In this document: positions 57,501 through 60,021 of the stretch, piece after piece
Numbering within the stretch: the first letter of the stretch is position 1
Layout: the number at the start of each line of letters is the position of its first letter
NCBI GenBank assembly: GCA_013350335.1
Contig: CM023538.1
Coordinates: forward strand, 57,084,769 to 57,148,768
From: Chimonanthus salicifolius
Taxonomy: Eukaryota; Streptophyta; Magnoliopsida; Laurales; Calycanthaceae
DNA length: 64,000 nucleotides
Reading direction: 5' to 3'
Program-made: the position numbers and the translations under genes
Notes under the pieces: generated by a model
What the model was told of the DNA's origin: nothing
The model's database searches: none
Seen by the model: only the letters and a program-made list of their open reading frames with translations

Positions 57501-60021
57501 AGTCGTTTTTGGCCCTACATCACATCTGTATGGCACAATTTTGAGTTTCAATGTCAGTGGAACCCTCTGAGACTTATTCTTTGATCTTGTTGACTGGAGG
57601 TTTAAGTTTTTCTCTATTCTACTATTCCTGGCCATGTTGATGTTCCGCACAAGACTTTGGCATCTGATCCAGCACTTTCCGGCATCAGATCCGGCCACCG
57701 AAACATTTTTTGCCGGCAGGACTCCTCTCTATCCCTGCCGTTTTTTGGAGACCTATACATCTGTACGATGGAGTTGCAGCATTATTGTTTCCCAAACTAA
57801 GGATCCATCGTTCCTTCTCCAATATTTGTTCGGTCCATGCTGCTGTTGCAGGATATCTACTGGTTCCAGTTATGGTTTTTCTACTTCGATCGAGCTCGAT
57901 TTTTGGAGATTCTTGTTAATATGTTTTCGCTCCATCAGATGGCATCATTTGGATCGTCATGATGAATAAGTTCAAACACAAGTGGGACCCACCTGAGCTT
58001 GTGGGGGGGGTGTTGAGATATATTAGGATTTATTGATGTATTTCCATTTATGGTTGATTAGATTACATTGATTGTTTAATCTCTTAATAGGAAATTAAGA
58101 TCCTCAAATATTGTGAGAGGTTATCCTTTGTACTCTATATATATGGCTTGTATTTAGTGAATTAATACAAGAAAAATCATTCTCAATTTTTCTCCTTATT
58201 ACTTTCTACACTATCCACCATGATTTTTTAAATACACCATAGCCAATCTCCTCCTCCTTGAGATATGCCCCCTCAGCTATTTGTTACGCCCTATTGGCAA
58301 CTCTACTTGCTGTAAGTGGCTAAGACGTTAGTTTTCTTTCATTTCATCAAAAATACTACCACTAGAGTAAGAACCCACAAAAGTTTGGCCCCTGCGATGC
58401 ATCGTCTAAGATTCTATAAGATTCAGCAAGATATGGCTGAATCTTAAATTGGAACAGTACCATGATCTCAAAATCAGGTCTGTGGACGAATATCAAACAG
58501 ACATGAAGTTAACAATAAACACCATATAGATCTGATCAGTGAACAATGTCAACGAAACATCAGATTCATGAGTCCAACCAAGCTACTTGCAATTTAATCT
58601 CATCAATAACAAAAGCTGAAAGAAGAATTAAAAGACAAGACAGCAGTGCTAATAAAGCCACCAAGGCCTCGATCCATGCTTGAAAGATGAATACATTTAC
58701 ACCAATAGTGGGATTGCATGGAGACAATAAGTCATGTGTCTCTCTTCATTAACTTCTTTTCCCAAAGATAATCCCTTAACATTAACCATCAAGCCTCTTT
58801 TAGAAGATAATGTCTAATCTCAACAAGCAACACTAAAGGATGCTTCAATCCCTTCCATCCAGACATAAGTATCCATTTTACTCATAATTAAAGAATTAAA
58901 TTAATTAAAATAATTGTTTAATTGGAACATCTTTCAAAAAAATTATTTAATTGGAAGAGTGGAGCCCAATGAATATCCAAATGCCACCAAGTAGAATTTT
59001 GTAAACCATCAGCCCTTCATTAGACCCTCAGATGGACCTCTACCCCACACACAATCTATGACACCTAACCATCCATTACTCACATCATTGGCTATTGCAT
59101 CCAAATCCACCAGTATGCATGTGTCAATTTACTGATATACTAGGCCTGTGCTCCTAATTGAAATTTTTAATGTGTCAAAAAAGTACATTAAGATAATTAT
59201 TGGAAGAACCATCATGCCAGGCACACTTTATAGCACCTTGACATCTGGCTCTTCTCTTTTTCTTTCTTTCCCAGTGATTCAGTCACCTTCTCTGCTCTTG
59301 CTTTTCCCACTATTCTGTGATTAATTTTATAGTTAGCCATCAGTAATGACTTCCTTCTACTAAAATAGTTTCTAGAGATAATCCAGTCAGGATAAACTGA
59401 CACCAATTTCTCATATCCTTAGCCTATAAACATGTAATTCCTTAAGCCCAGCTATATAATCAATTCAGGCCACAAAAAGTTTGAATTCAGCATCCAAATA
59501 TTCACCTATGCACAATGTTTGGAGATTTTTTCTTCGATTTAAATCAAAATAATGTTCTAGATGCCAACATTCCCAAAACATTTATAAAATTGGAATGAAA
59601 TGATAGAGCCAATAGAGTAGGCAAAAAAAAAAAAAGTCAATAAAGCACACTATCAAGTCTAGTGTGAAAAAAGATACTTGTTGCAGAGTGTAGAGTGAAA
59701 AATTAGAACTCAAAACGCCAACCTAAATTGATGGGATAGTGTCTATGATGATGATGATTACTTGAAATTTTCAACAGTAAACAATCAAAATGCAAACATC
59801 CCATCCAATTCCAATGAGTCATCCAAAAAATATACCAGAGAGAAAATAGCCATAATCTGTGATACTTACACAGAATGCTCAAGATGCTTTCCAGCTTTCC
59901 AATATGCATAAGCCATAGTGAACTGATAGAGATCTGTTAGAAGTGGAGTAACCATCGGATTTGTTGGGCCATTAAGCTGTTGAATCAAACCATTTGCCTT
60001 TGCATTCACAGTGAAATCCAT
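6709..60021 (-). CDS. NAPRT: Nicotinate phosphoribosyltransferase, 15 coding exons, intact
   Basis: This enzyme joins nicotinate and PRPP to give nicotinate mononucleotide in NAD salvage (Preiss-Handler pathway), probably in the cytosol since no transit peptide is visible. I traced 15 exons from 60,021 down to 6,709. Every junction has GT donor and AG acceptor and the frame is kept throughout, giving 559 codons and TGA, the usual length of plant NAPRT. Visible motifs are [13 protein letters not shown] near residue 29, [14 protein letters not shown] near 154, GTHSHAF at 220-226 (His224 aligns with the family's phosphorylatable histidine), RLDSGDL at 331-337, SNDLNEE at 368-374, FGIGT at 389-393 and RRLNPTPYK at 526-534. 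Intron sizes run from 70 bp to 8.0 kb and the large ones are packed with LINEs, SINE, TRIM, gypsy and hAT-like sequence. Whether the transcript is efficiently spliced cannot be judged here. Identity is very secure; exact ends of exons flanked by weak splice sites are slightly less so. Confidence 0.96.
6866..6978 (-). CDS. NAPRT: NAPRT coding exon 14
   Basis: Residues 497-534, acceptor AAG and donor GTTGGT. Encodes [20 protein letters not shown] and then RRLNPTPYK, near the C terminus of all plant copies. Confidence 0.95.
6979..8159 (-). other. NAPRT intron 13
   Basis: AT-rich, no element recognised. Short open frames at 7,432-7,752 have no family resemblance I can name. Confidence 0.5.
8160..8268 (-). 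CDS. NAPRT: NAPRT coding exon 13
   Basis: Residues 461-496 plus one base, acceptor TAG and donor GTCTGA. Contains [20 protein letters not shown]. Confidence 0.95.
9293..9509 (+). mobile_element. Nested LINE 3' fragment
   Basis: About 217 bp of LINE 3' UTR ending TACCGCTC and poly(A), inserted into the older LINE. Flanked by a perfect AAGGTATGGTTTGGA (9278-9292 and 9510-9524). Includes the 3' hairpin at 9416-9434. Confidence 0.9.
10996..11018 (-). mobile_element. Ultra-short LINE insertion (23 bp)
   Basis: T13 followed by GAGCGGTTAA, the reverse complement of the last ten LINE bases plus tail. Flanked by GTCTCTTGTACCTC (10982-10995) and GTCTTTTGTACCTC (11019-11032). Confidence 0.8.
11146..11785 (+). 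mobile_element. 5'-truncated LINE with RNase H and poly-C tract
   Basis: Begins inside RNase H (NVDGT-like, GPAGIGGVL) and runs to poly(A). The open part at 11,099-11,317 is this domain. TSD ATGCACCATTATTTGTAA (11128-11145) and ATGCACCGTTGTTTGTAA (11786-11803). A C14 run at 11,411 interrupts RNase H. Hairpin at 11695-11715 in the 3' UTR. Close relative of the copy at 54,671. Confidence 0.9.
11695..11715 (+). other. LINE 3' UTR hairpin
   Basis: Arms GAGTATA and TATACTC, 7-nt loop, about 65 bases before the poly(A). One of a series of covarying hairpins in LINE tails here. Confidence 0.65.
11804..12700 (-). other. NAPRT intron 12, AT-rich part
   Basis: No element recognised apart from the ATT microsatellite at 12,493-12,540. 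Confidence 0.5.
12493..12540. repeat. (ATT)n microsatellite
   Basis: About 15 ATT units in NAPRT intron 12. Confidence 0.9.
12710..12869. repeat. Local duplication across the exon 12 donor
   Basis: A block of about 54 bp (12,710-12,763 and 12,816-12,869) repeated at a 106-bp offset with one or two differences. It covers the intron side of the donor, so GGTATTTCATC appears twice in NAPRT sense. Confidence 0.8.
12869..12967 (-). CDS. NAPRT: NAPRT coding exon 12
   Basis: Residues 428-460, 33 codons, acceptor TAG and donor GTATTT. The donor and following intron bases are duplicated 106 bp further along (12,710-12,763), making a decoy donor. Confidence 0.94.
13038..13172 (-). CDS. NAPRT: NAPRT coding exon 11
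   Basis: Residues 383-427, 45 codons, acceptor CAG and donor GTGTGT. Holds [17 protein letters not shown], the phosphate-binding region. The next intron is only 70 bp. Confidence 0.95.
13173..13865 (-). other. NAPRT intron 10, distal part
   Basis: AT-rich; no recognised element. Confidence 0.45.
13866..14923 (-). mobile_element. Ty3/gypsy remnant: linker and reverse transcriptase
   Basis: Minus strand. Linker DMVLGIQ-like and KLTMAFA, then RT pieces: [35 protein letters not shown], and [10 protein letters not shown], the YxDD-type catalytic site in gypsy form, followed by VDYLGH. A stretch between the first two pieces is deleted and frames shift. No integrase or LTR recognised here. Continues across the TRIM at 14,924. 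Confidence 0.8.
14924..15490 (+). mobile_element. TRIM retrotransposon, complete
   Basis: LTRs at 14924-15162 (239 bp, ending degenerate TTAGA) and 15282-15490 (209 bp, TGTAATACCC to GTCGTTACA). The primer site TGGTATCAGAG follows the first LTR at 15165, and a G-rich purine tract lies at 15268-15281 before the second. The internal region is 119 bp and non-coding. Flanks CCAAC and CAAAC may be a 5-bp TSD with one change. It interrupts the gypsy relic. The first LTR is longer through an 18-base C run and adjacent repeats. Confidence 0.85.
15029..15046 (+). repeat. Poly-C tract in TRIM LTR
   Basis: Run of C absent from the matching place in the second LTR. Confidence 0.85.
15491..16597 (-). mobile_element. 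Ty3/gypsy remnant: gag, zinc knuckle, protease
   Basis: Minus strand. Gag-like segment ([14 protein letters not shown]), a degenerate zinc knuckle [12 protein letters not shown] near 15,930-15,970, then aspartic protease [12 protein letters not shown] near 15,690-15,720 (DSG active site). Frameshifted and broken by a 56-bp LINE tail. Belongs with 13,866-14,923 and 19,274-19,395. Confidence 0.8.
15563..15618 (-). mobile_element. Very short LINE insertion (56 bp)
   Basis: T run, then CTGAGCAGTAAC, the reverse complement of a LINE 3' end. Perfect TSD ATCAACCACCATTACTT at 15546-15562 and 15619-15635. Lies in the gypsy protease region. Confidence 0.9.
16615..19256 (-). mobile_element. 5'-truncated LINE, RT to RNase H
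   Basis: Inserted in gypsy gag with a perfect TSD GCAACCCTATCATACTT (16598-16614 and 19257-19273). Reading down the minus strand: RT palm with QFADDILFF near 18,920, [25 protein letters not shown] zinc finger region, then [15 protein letters not shown], and RNase H with [43 protein letters not shown] and [13 protein letters not shown]. These include the acidic catalytic residues. Several stops. The tail has a hairpin at 16677-16699 and a short 63-bp duplication near 16,700-16,830. Sense to NAPRT. Confidence 0.93.
16677..16699 (-). other. LINE 3' UTR hairpin
   Basis: Arms AAGGTCTA and TAGACCTT, perfect 8-bp stem, 7-nt loop, about 60 bases before the tail. Confidence 0.65.
19274..19395 (-). 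mobile_element. Ty3/gypsy gag N-terminal fragment
   Basis: Encodes [19 protein letters not shown], a coiled-coil-like start of gag, continuous with 16,597 if the LINE is removed. Confidence 0.6.
19497..19671 (-). CDS. NAPRT: NAPRT coding exon 10
   Basis: Residues 324-382, acceptor CAG and donor GTAATT. The largest coding exon. Holds [13 protein letters not shown] (substrate-site aspartates) and TASNDLNEE. Confidence 0.96.
20040..21860 (+). mobile_element. LINE, zinc finger and RNase H, split by an antisense relative
   Basis: Plus strand: [18 protein letters not shown] (RVT zinc finger) at 20,070-20,130, then RNase H ([29 protein letters not shown]). It breaks off at about 20,775 and resumes at 21,603 with [20 protein letters not shown] and EADEIARQG. 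Poly(A) at 21,847-21,860. Stops present. Confidence 0.85.
20776..21602 (-). mobile_element. Antisense LINE nested in RNase H of its relative
   Basis: The 5' end (21,602-21,240) encodes an open 125-residue RNase H segment with [38 protein letters not shown] and [14 protein letters not shown], very close to the host LINE. The 3' portion to the T run at 20,776 is atypical and may include a piece of another element. TSD around GGATTTT. Host and guest form an inverted repeat. Confidence 0.75.
22099..22265 (-). mobile_element. tRNA-derived SINE, minus strand
   Basis: A box GTAGCTCAATTGG and B box GAGTTCGAGTCCC, body ending CTTCGTCATT and an A-rich tail. Perfect TSD ACCTTCCACAAT at 22087-22098 and 22266-22277. 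Best preserved SINE in the window. Confidence 0.9.
22280..22543 (+). mobile_element. LINE fragment (region before RNase H)
   Basis: [15 protein letters not shown] and [16 protein letters not shown] match the segment between RVT zinc finger and RNase H in other copies. Interrupted by stops. Confidence 0.6.
22560..22574 (+). mobile_element. Ultra-short LINE insertion (15 bp)
   Basis: GACCTTTC plus A run between perfect copies of AATGTTAAAGAAGTTT (22544-22559, 22575-22590). Confidence 0.8.
22591..23404 (+). mobile_element. L1-type LINE end without RNase H
   Basis: Broken frames with [15 protein letters not shown] and RVT zinc finger motifs, WWERNNRIF, then [15 protein letters not shown] and a stop, the normal end of L1 ORF2 that lacks RNase H. 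3' UTR ends in AAATAAATAAATAAATA. A different LINE lineage from most others here. Confidence 0.7.
23405..24143 (+). mobile_element. LINE RNase H fragment
   Basis: [18 protein letters not shown] opens RNase H; later QADELARQF closes it. Frames shift. Ends TATCTTTC plus A-rich tail. Holds a 20-bp insertion at 23687-23706. Confidence 0.7.
23687..23706 (+). mobile_element. Ultra-short LINE insertion (20 bp)
   Basis: ATTTTC plus A14 between perfect copies of ATGTAGTTACTCAATG (23671-23686, 23707-23722), inside an older LINE. Confidence 0.8.
24144..24600 (+). mobile_element. LINE RNase H fragment
   Basis: [20 protein letters not shown] and [19 protein letters not shown] are RNase H. The 3' UTR ends in a TACATA-rich repeat instead of plain A. 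Confidence 0.7.
24610..25175 (-). other. Unidentified coding-like remnant
   Basis: Minus strand frames such as [39 protein letters not shown] and [13 protein letters not shown] look protein-like but match no family I can name. Split by a 62-bp LINE tail. Could be a decayed transposon gene or a host gene fragment. Confidence 0.3.
24981..25042 (-). mobile_element. Very short LINE insertion (62 bp)
   Basis: T7 then GAGCGGTAACC, reverse complement of a LINE end. TSD CCAACCCAAGAATCC (24966-24980) and CCAACTCAAGAATCC (25043-25057). Confidence 0.88.
25405..25439. repeat. (TCTA)n(TA)n microsatellite
   Basis: Compound repeat in NAPRT intron 9. Confidence 0.9.
26089..26147 (-). CDS. NAPRT: NAPRT coding exon 9
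   Basis: Residues 305-323 plus two bases, acceptor CAG and donor GTATGG. A 59-nt exon isolated between introns of 8.0 and 6.4 kb. Encodes [18 protein letters not shown]. Confidence 0.94.
26350..26644 (-). mobile_element. 5'-truncated LINE, RNase H end
   Basis: T-run tail, TGAGCAGTAAC, hairpin arms GGTTCA and TGAACC at 26433-26451, then [13 protein letters not shown] at the far end. TSD TTGATAAATGATAATG (26334-26349) and TTGATAAATGATATTG (26645-26660). Confidence 0.9.
26661..27540 (-). mobile_element. Old LINE, RT end and zinc finger region
   Basis: Minus strand frames give KKVHLVKWEV-like and [13 protein letters not shown] followed by [10 protein letters not shown], standard in this LINE group just after RT. 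Heavily mutated. Confidence 0.65.
27541..28980 (-). other. NAPRT intron 8, AT-rich part
   Basis: No coding. Contains a direct repeat at 28,131-28,201 and a GGTTGAACC-rich patch at 28,526-28,625 of the kind seen in hAT-like MITEs, without clear ends. Confidence 0.45.
28131..28201. repeat. Direct repeat of about 30 bp
   Basis: ATATAACAGTCTATC followed by GAG and GACCAAGG occurs twice, about 40 bp apart. Confidence 0.75.
28985..29895 (+). mobile_element. LINE fragment with RNase H
   Basis: [56 protein letters not shown] and [12 protein letters not shown] are RNase H in two frames. The 3' UTR ends near 29,895. Confidence 0.7.
29900..30580 (-). other. NAPRT intron 8, GT-rich part
   Basis: Rich in GTGTG and TGTG motifs, with open minus-strand frames of low complexity. 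No family recognised. Confidence 0.4.
30590..30896. mobile_element. hAT-like MITE with CCCGACC-rich body
   Basis: Inverted ends TAAGGCAGCAACTCGGGT and ACCCGAGTTGCAGCCCTA over about 18 bp, flanked by 8-bp repeats GTGTCCAC (30582-30589) and GTGTCCAT (30897-30904). The 307-bp body is made of diverged CCCGACCCG motifs on both strands. No transposase. Confidence 0.75.
31340..33210 (-). mobile_element. LINE, RT end to RNase H, with internal duplication
   Basis: Minus strand: [17 protein letters not shown] RT end, [20 protein letters not shown], an open 158-residue zinc finger part with [20 protein letters not shown], then [15 protein letters not shown] and [15 protein letters not shown], and RNase H with [16 protein letters not shown]. 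The tail is truncated or missing. A 105-bp tandem duplication lies at 32,383-32,592. Confidence 0.85.
32383..32592. repeat. 105-bp tandem duplication in a LINE
   Basis: Two head-to-tail copies differing at only a few positions, beginning CTTTGAAAGATCGC and CTTCGAAAGATCGC. Confidence 0.88.
33211..34155 (-). other. NAPRT intron 8, proximal part
   Basis: Contains overlapping minus-strand frames at 33,384-33,646 without known family. Rest is AT-rich. Confidence 0.4.
34156..34272 (-). CDS. NAPRT: NAPRT coding exon 8
   Basis: Residues 266-304, 39 codons, acceptor CAG and donor GTAAGT. Contains [13 protein letters not shown] and FLALVDTYD, strongly conserved in the family. Confidence 0.95.
34365..34596 (+). 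mobile_element. LINE 3' UTR fragment
   Basis: Ends TGACTGCTC and a short A run. Hairpin arms GGCTATAA and TTATACCC at 34517-34537 with one internal mismatch. Confidence 0.6.
35000..35330 (-). mobile_element. 5'-truncated LINE, RNase H end
   Basis: [17 protein letters not shown] on the minus strand ends RNase H; hairpin arms GGTCTA and TAGACC at 35073-35091 in the UTR. Short T-run tail. Confidence 0.75.
35634..36362 (+). mobile_element. Composite TRIM: LTR, internal, LTR, inverted LTR
   Basis: LTRs at 35634-35854 (221 bp) and 35954-36175 (222 bp), both TGTAATACCC to CGTTACA. The primer site TGGTATCAGAGC is at 35857-35868 and the purine tract AAGGAGGATAGAT at 35941-35953. At 36176 an inverted third LTR follows without a gap and runs to 36362, lacking about 25 bp of its 3' end. 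The whole is flanked by GTATT at 35629-35633 and 36363-36367, a 5-bp TSD. Same family as the TRIM at 14,924 (shared LTR ends and a GACGGCT-containing internal motif). Non-coding. Confidence 0.92.
36996..38812 (+). mobile_element. Chimeric LINE: RT segment inside RNase H
   Basis: Perfect TSD ACATTTAGAACAATT (36981-36995, 38813-38827). Order: [12 protein letters not shown], zinc finger region, [17 protein letters not shown], start of RNase H ([15 protein letters not shown], [11 protein letters not shown]). At about 38,083 RT sequence begins ([45 protein letters not shown]) and continues to about 38,456. RNase H then resumes ([32 protein letters not shown]). Stops and frameshifts throughout. Strong 3' hairpin at 38723-38743 and tail at 38,804. 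Confidence 0.9.
38723..38743 (+). other. LINE 3' UTR hairpin
   Basis: Arms GGGTCTAA and TTAGACCC, perfect 8-bp stem, 5-nt loop, about 60 bases before poly(A). Confidence 0.7.
38851..38892 (-). mobile_element. Short retroposed insertion (42 bp)
   Basis: Begins with a T run, flanked by ACTTCTCGTAAACCT at 38836-38850 and 38893-38907. A third copy at 38928 comes from a 35-bp tandem duplication. Parent element uncertain. Confidence 0.6.
38956..39892 (-). other. NAPRT intron 7, proximal part
   Basis: AT-rich, no element recognised; a short AAAAAATATTA-containing repeat near 39,300. Confidence 0.45.
39893..39994 (-). CDS. NAPRT: NAPRT coding exon 7
   Basis: Residues 232-265, 34 codons, acceptor TAG and donor GTGATT. 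A moderately conserved helical segment ending VQAWLSKIQ, typical of plant NAPRT. Confidence 0.92.
40560..41866 (+). mobile_element. LINE, zinc finger to RNase H
   Basis: Frames give [20 protein letters not shown] start, [20 protein letters not shown], then RNase H pieces: [15 protein letters not shown], [14 protein letters not shown] and [13 protein letters not shown]. Numerous shifts. Hairpin-like arms at 41783-41802 with one bulge. Tail at 41,858. Confidence 0.8.
41880..42245 (-). other. NAPRT intron 6, spacer
   Basis: AT-rich, nothing recognised. Confidence 0.45.
42250..43582 (+). mobile_element. LINE, zinc finger to RNase H
   Basis: Zinc finger part in several frames, [19 protein letters not shown], RNase H start [43 protein letters not shown] and [15 protein letters not shown]. 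Ends TTACTGCTC plus A11. Confidence 0.85.
43583..43699 (+). mobile_element. LINE 3' tail fragment
   Basis: About 115 bp directly after the previous tail, ending CCACTGCTTC plus A12. Hairpin arms GGTATAA and TTGTACC at 43608-43626. Confidence 0.7.
43700..44137 (-). other. NAPRT intron 6, distal part
   Basis: AT-rich, no element recognised. Confidence 0.45.
44138..44213 (-). CDS. NAPRT: NAPRT coding exon 6
   Basis: Residues 206-231, acceptor CAG and donor GTTAGT. Contains GTHSHAF with the conserved active-site histidine (His224). It lies 7.0 kb from exon 5; that intron houses the 5.2-kb LINE. Confidence 0.95.
44516..44618 (+). mobile_element. LINE 3' tail fragment
   Basis: Related to the tail at 43,583; ends TTATCGCTTCAG plus A7. 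Hairpin arms GGTACAA and TTGCACC at 44523-44541 with one mismatch. Confidence 0.6.
44806..45130 (+). mobile_element. LINE RNase H fragment
   Basis: [29 protein letters not shown] and [12 protein letters not shown] motifs; cut before the end of RNase H, no tail. Confidence 0.65.
45295..50536 (+). mobile_element. Long LINE with ORF1 (RRM) and ORF2 (EN-RT)
   Basis: The most complete LINE here. ORF1 from ATG 45,301 opens with an RRM (SVFVGNIP and KNFAFVRF as RNP motifs), then a region with [11 protein letters not shown] and [20 protein letters not shown], then a Pro/Ser-rich tail with short repeats. Broken by at least three stops or shifts. ORF2 from ATG 47,415 starts MSWNVRGLR (endonuclease) with [17 protein letters not shown] and SDHTPI. 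RT follows: [43 protein letters not shown] and [12 protein letters not shown]. It ends within the zinc finger region at [10 protein letters not shown], straight into an A13 run at 50,524. No RNase H and no TSD found. Antisense to NAPRT. Confidence 0.93.
46810..46945 (+). repeat. Short tandem repeats in LINE ORF1
   Basis: Three to four units of about 50 bp, encoding [24 protein letters not shown] and similar. Confidence 0.75.
50537..51231 (-). other. NAPRT intron 5, proximal part
   Basis: No element recognised. Confidence 0.5.
51232..51293 (-). CDS. NAPRT: NAPRT coding exon 5
   Basis: Residues 186-205 plus two bases. Only 86 bp of intron separates it from exon 4. Acceptor TAG, weak donor GTTATT. 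Contains [20 protein letters not shown]. Confidence 0.94.
51380..51514 (-). CDS. NAPRT: NAPRT coding exon 4
   Basis: Residues 141-185, exactly 45 codons. The acceptor reads AAG rather than CAG or TAG, and the donor is a weak GTGGCT. Carries [14 protein letters not shown] and [10 protein letters not shown], part of the active-site region. Confidence 0.94.
51910..52029 (-). CDS. NAPRT: NAPRT coding exon 3
   Basis: Residues 101-140, exactly 40 codons, acceptor TAG and donor GTGAGT. Contains [17 protein letters not shown]. Confidence 0.95.
52630..53545 (+). mobile_element. LINE fragment, start of RT
   Basis: Frames give [52 protein letters not shown], then [14 protein letters not shown] and GMGATILVL, matching the segment between EN and RT of L1 ORF2. 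Both ends are missing. Fills most of NAPRT intron 2. Confidence 0.75.
53590..53737 (-). CDS. NAPRT: NAPRT coding exon 2
   Basis: Residues 51-100, with acceptor CAG and donor GTATGT. Contains [16 protein letters not shown], a family hallmark of the N-terminal region. Split codon 51 rejoins as GTG (Val). Confidence 0.95.
54671..55216 (+). mobile_element. 5'-truncated LINE with RNase H and poly-C tract
   Basis: Starts in RNase H ([34 protein letters not shown]), then a run of about 20 C at 54,827-54,846, the end of RNase H, a hairpin at 55131-55151 and a tail. TSD ATGAGAATAGAGGTAG (54655-54670) and ATGAGATAGAGGTATG (55217-55232), one indel. Sister copy of 11,146-11,785. Confidence 0.88.
55235..56208 (-). 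other. NAPRT intron 1, AT-rich part
   Basis: Possible old LTR pieces (CCTACATCA near 55,703, similar to a piece near 21,225), no firm ends. A 17-bp tandem repeat at 55,434-55,468. Confidence 0.4.
56214..58210 (+). mobile_element. Non-autonomous LTR retrotransposon, 2.0 kb
   Basis: LTRs at 56214-56414 and 58011-58210 (201 and 200 bp, about 15 differences by eye). TSD CTATC at 56209-56213 and 58211-58215. Primer site TGGTATCAAAGCC at 56415-56427, and a purine tract with G8 before the second LTR. The 1.6-kb internal region has open frames up to 161 codons but no gag, protease or RT motif; it is pyrimidine-rich and contains two loosely similar halves (CCGGTGGGACCC and GCCGGCAGGACTCC areas). It is larger than a typical TRIM, so SMART/LARD-like in structure. 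Confidence 0.88.
58216..59869 (-). other. NAPRT intron 1, proximal part
   Basis: No element recognised apart from A/T runs. Confidence 0.5.
59870..60021 (-). CDS. NAPRT: NAPRT coding exon 1
   Basis: Codons 1-50 plus two bases of codon 51. The ATG is the first codon of the exon and is directly preceded by CAG, so an intron probably ends exactly at the start codon. Donor is GTAAGT. Holds the conserved [13 protein letters not shown] segment. Confidence 0.93.
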
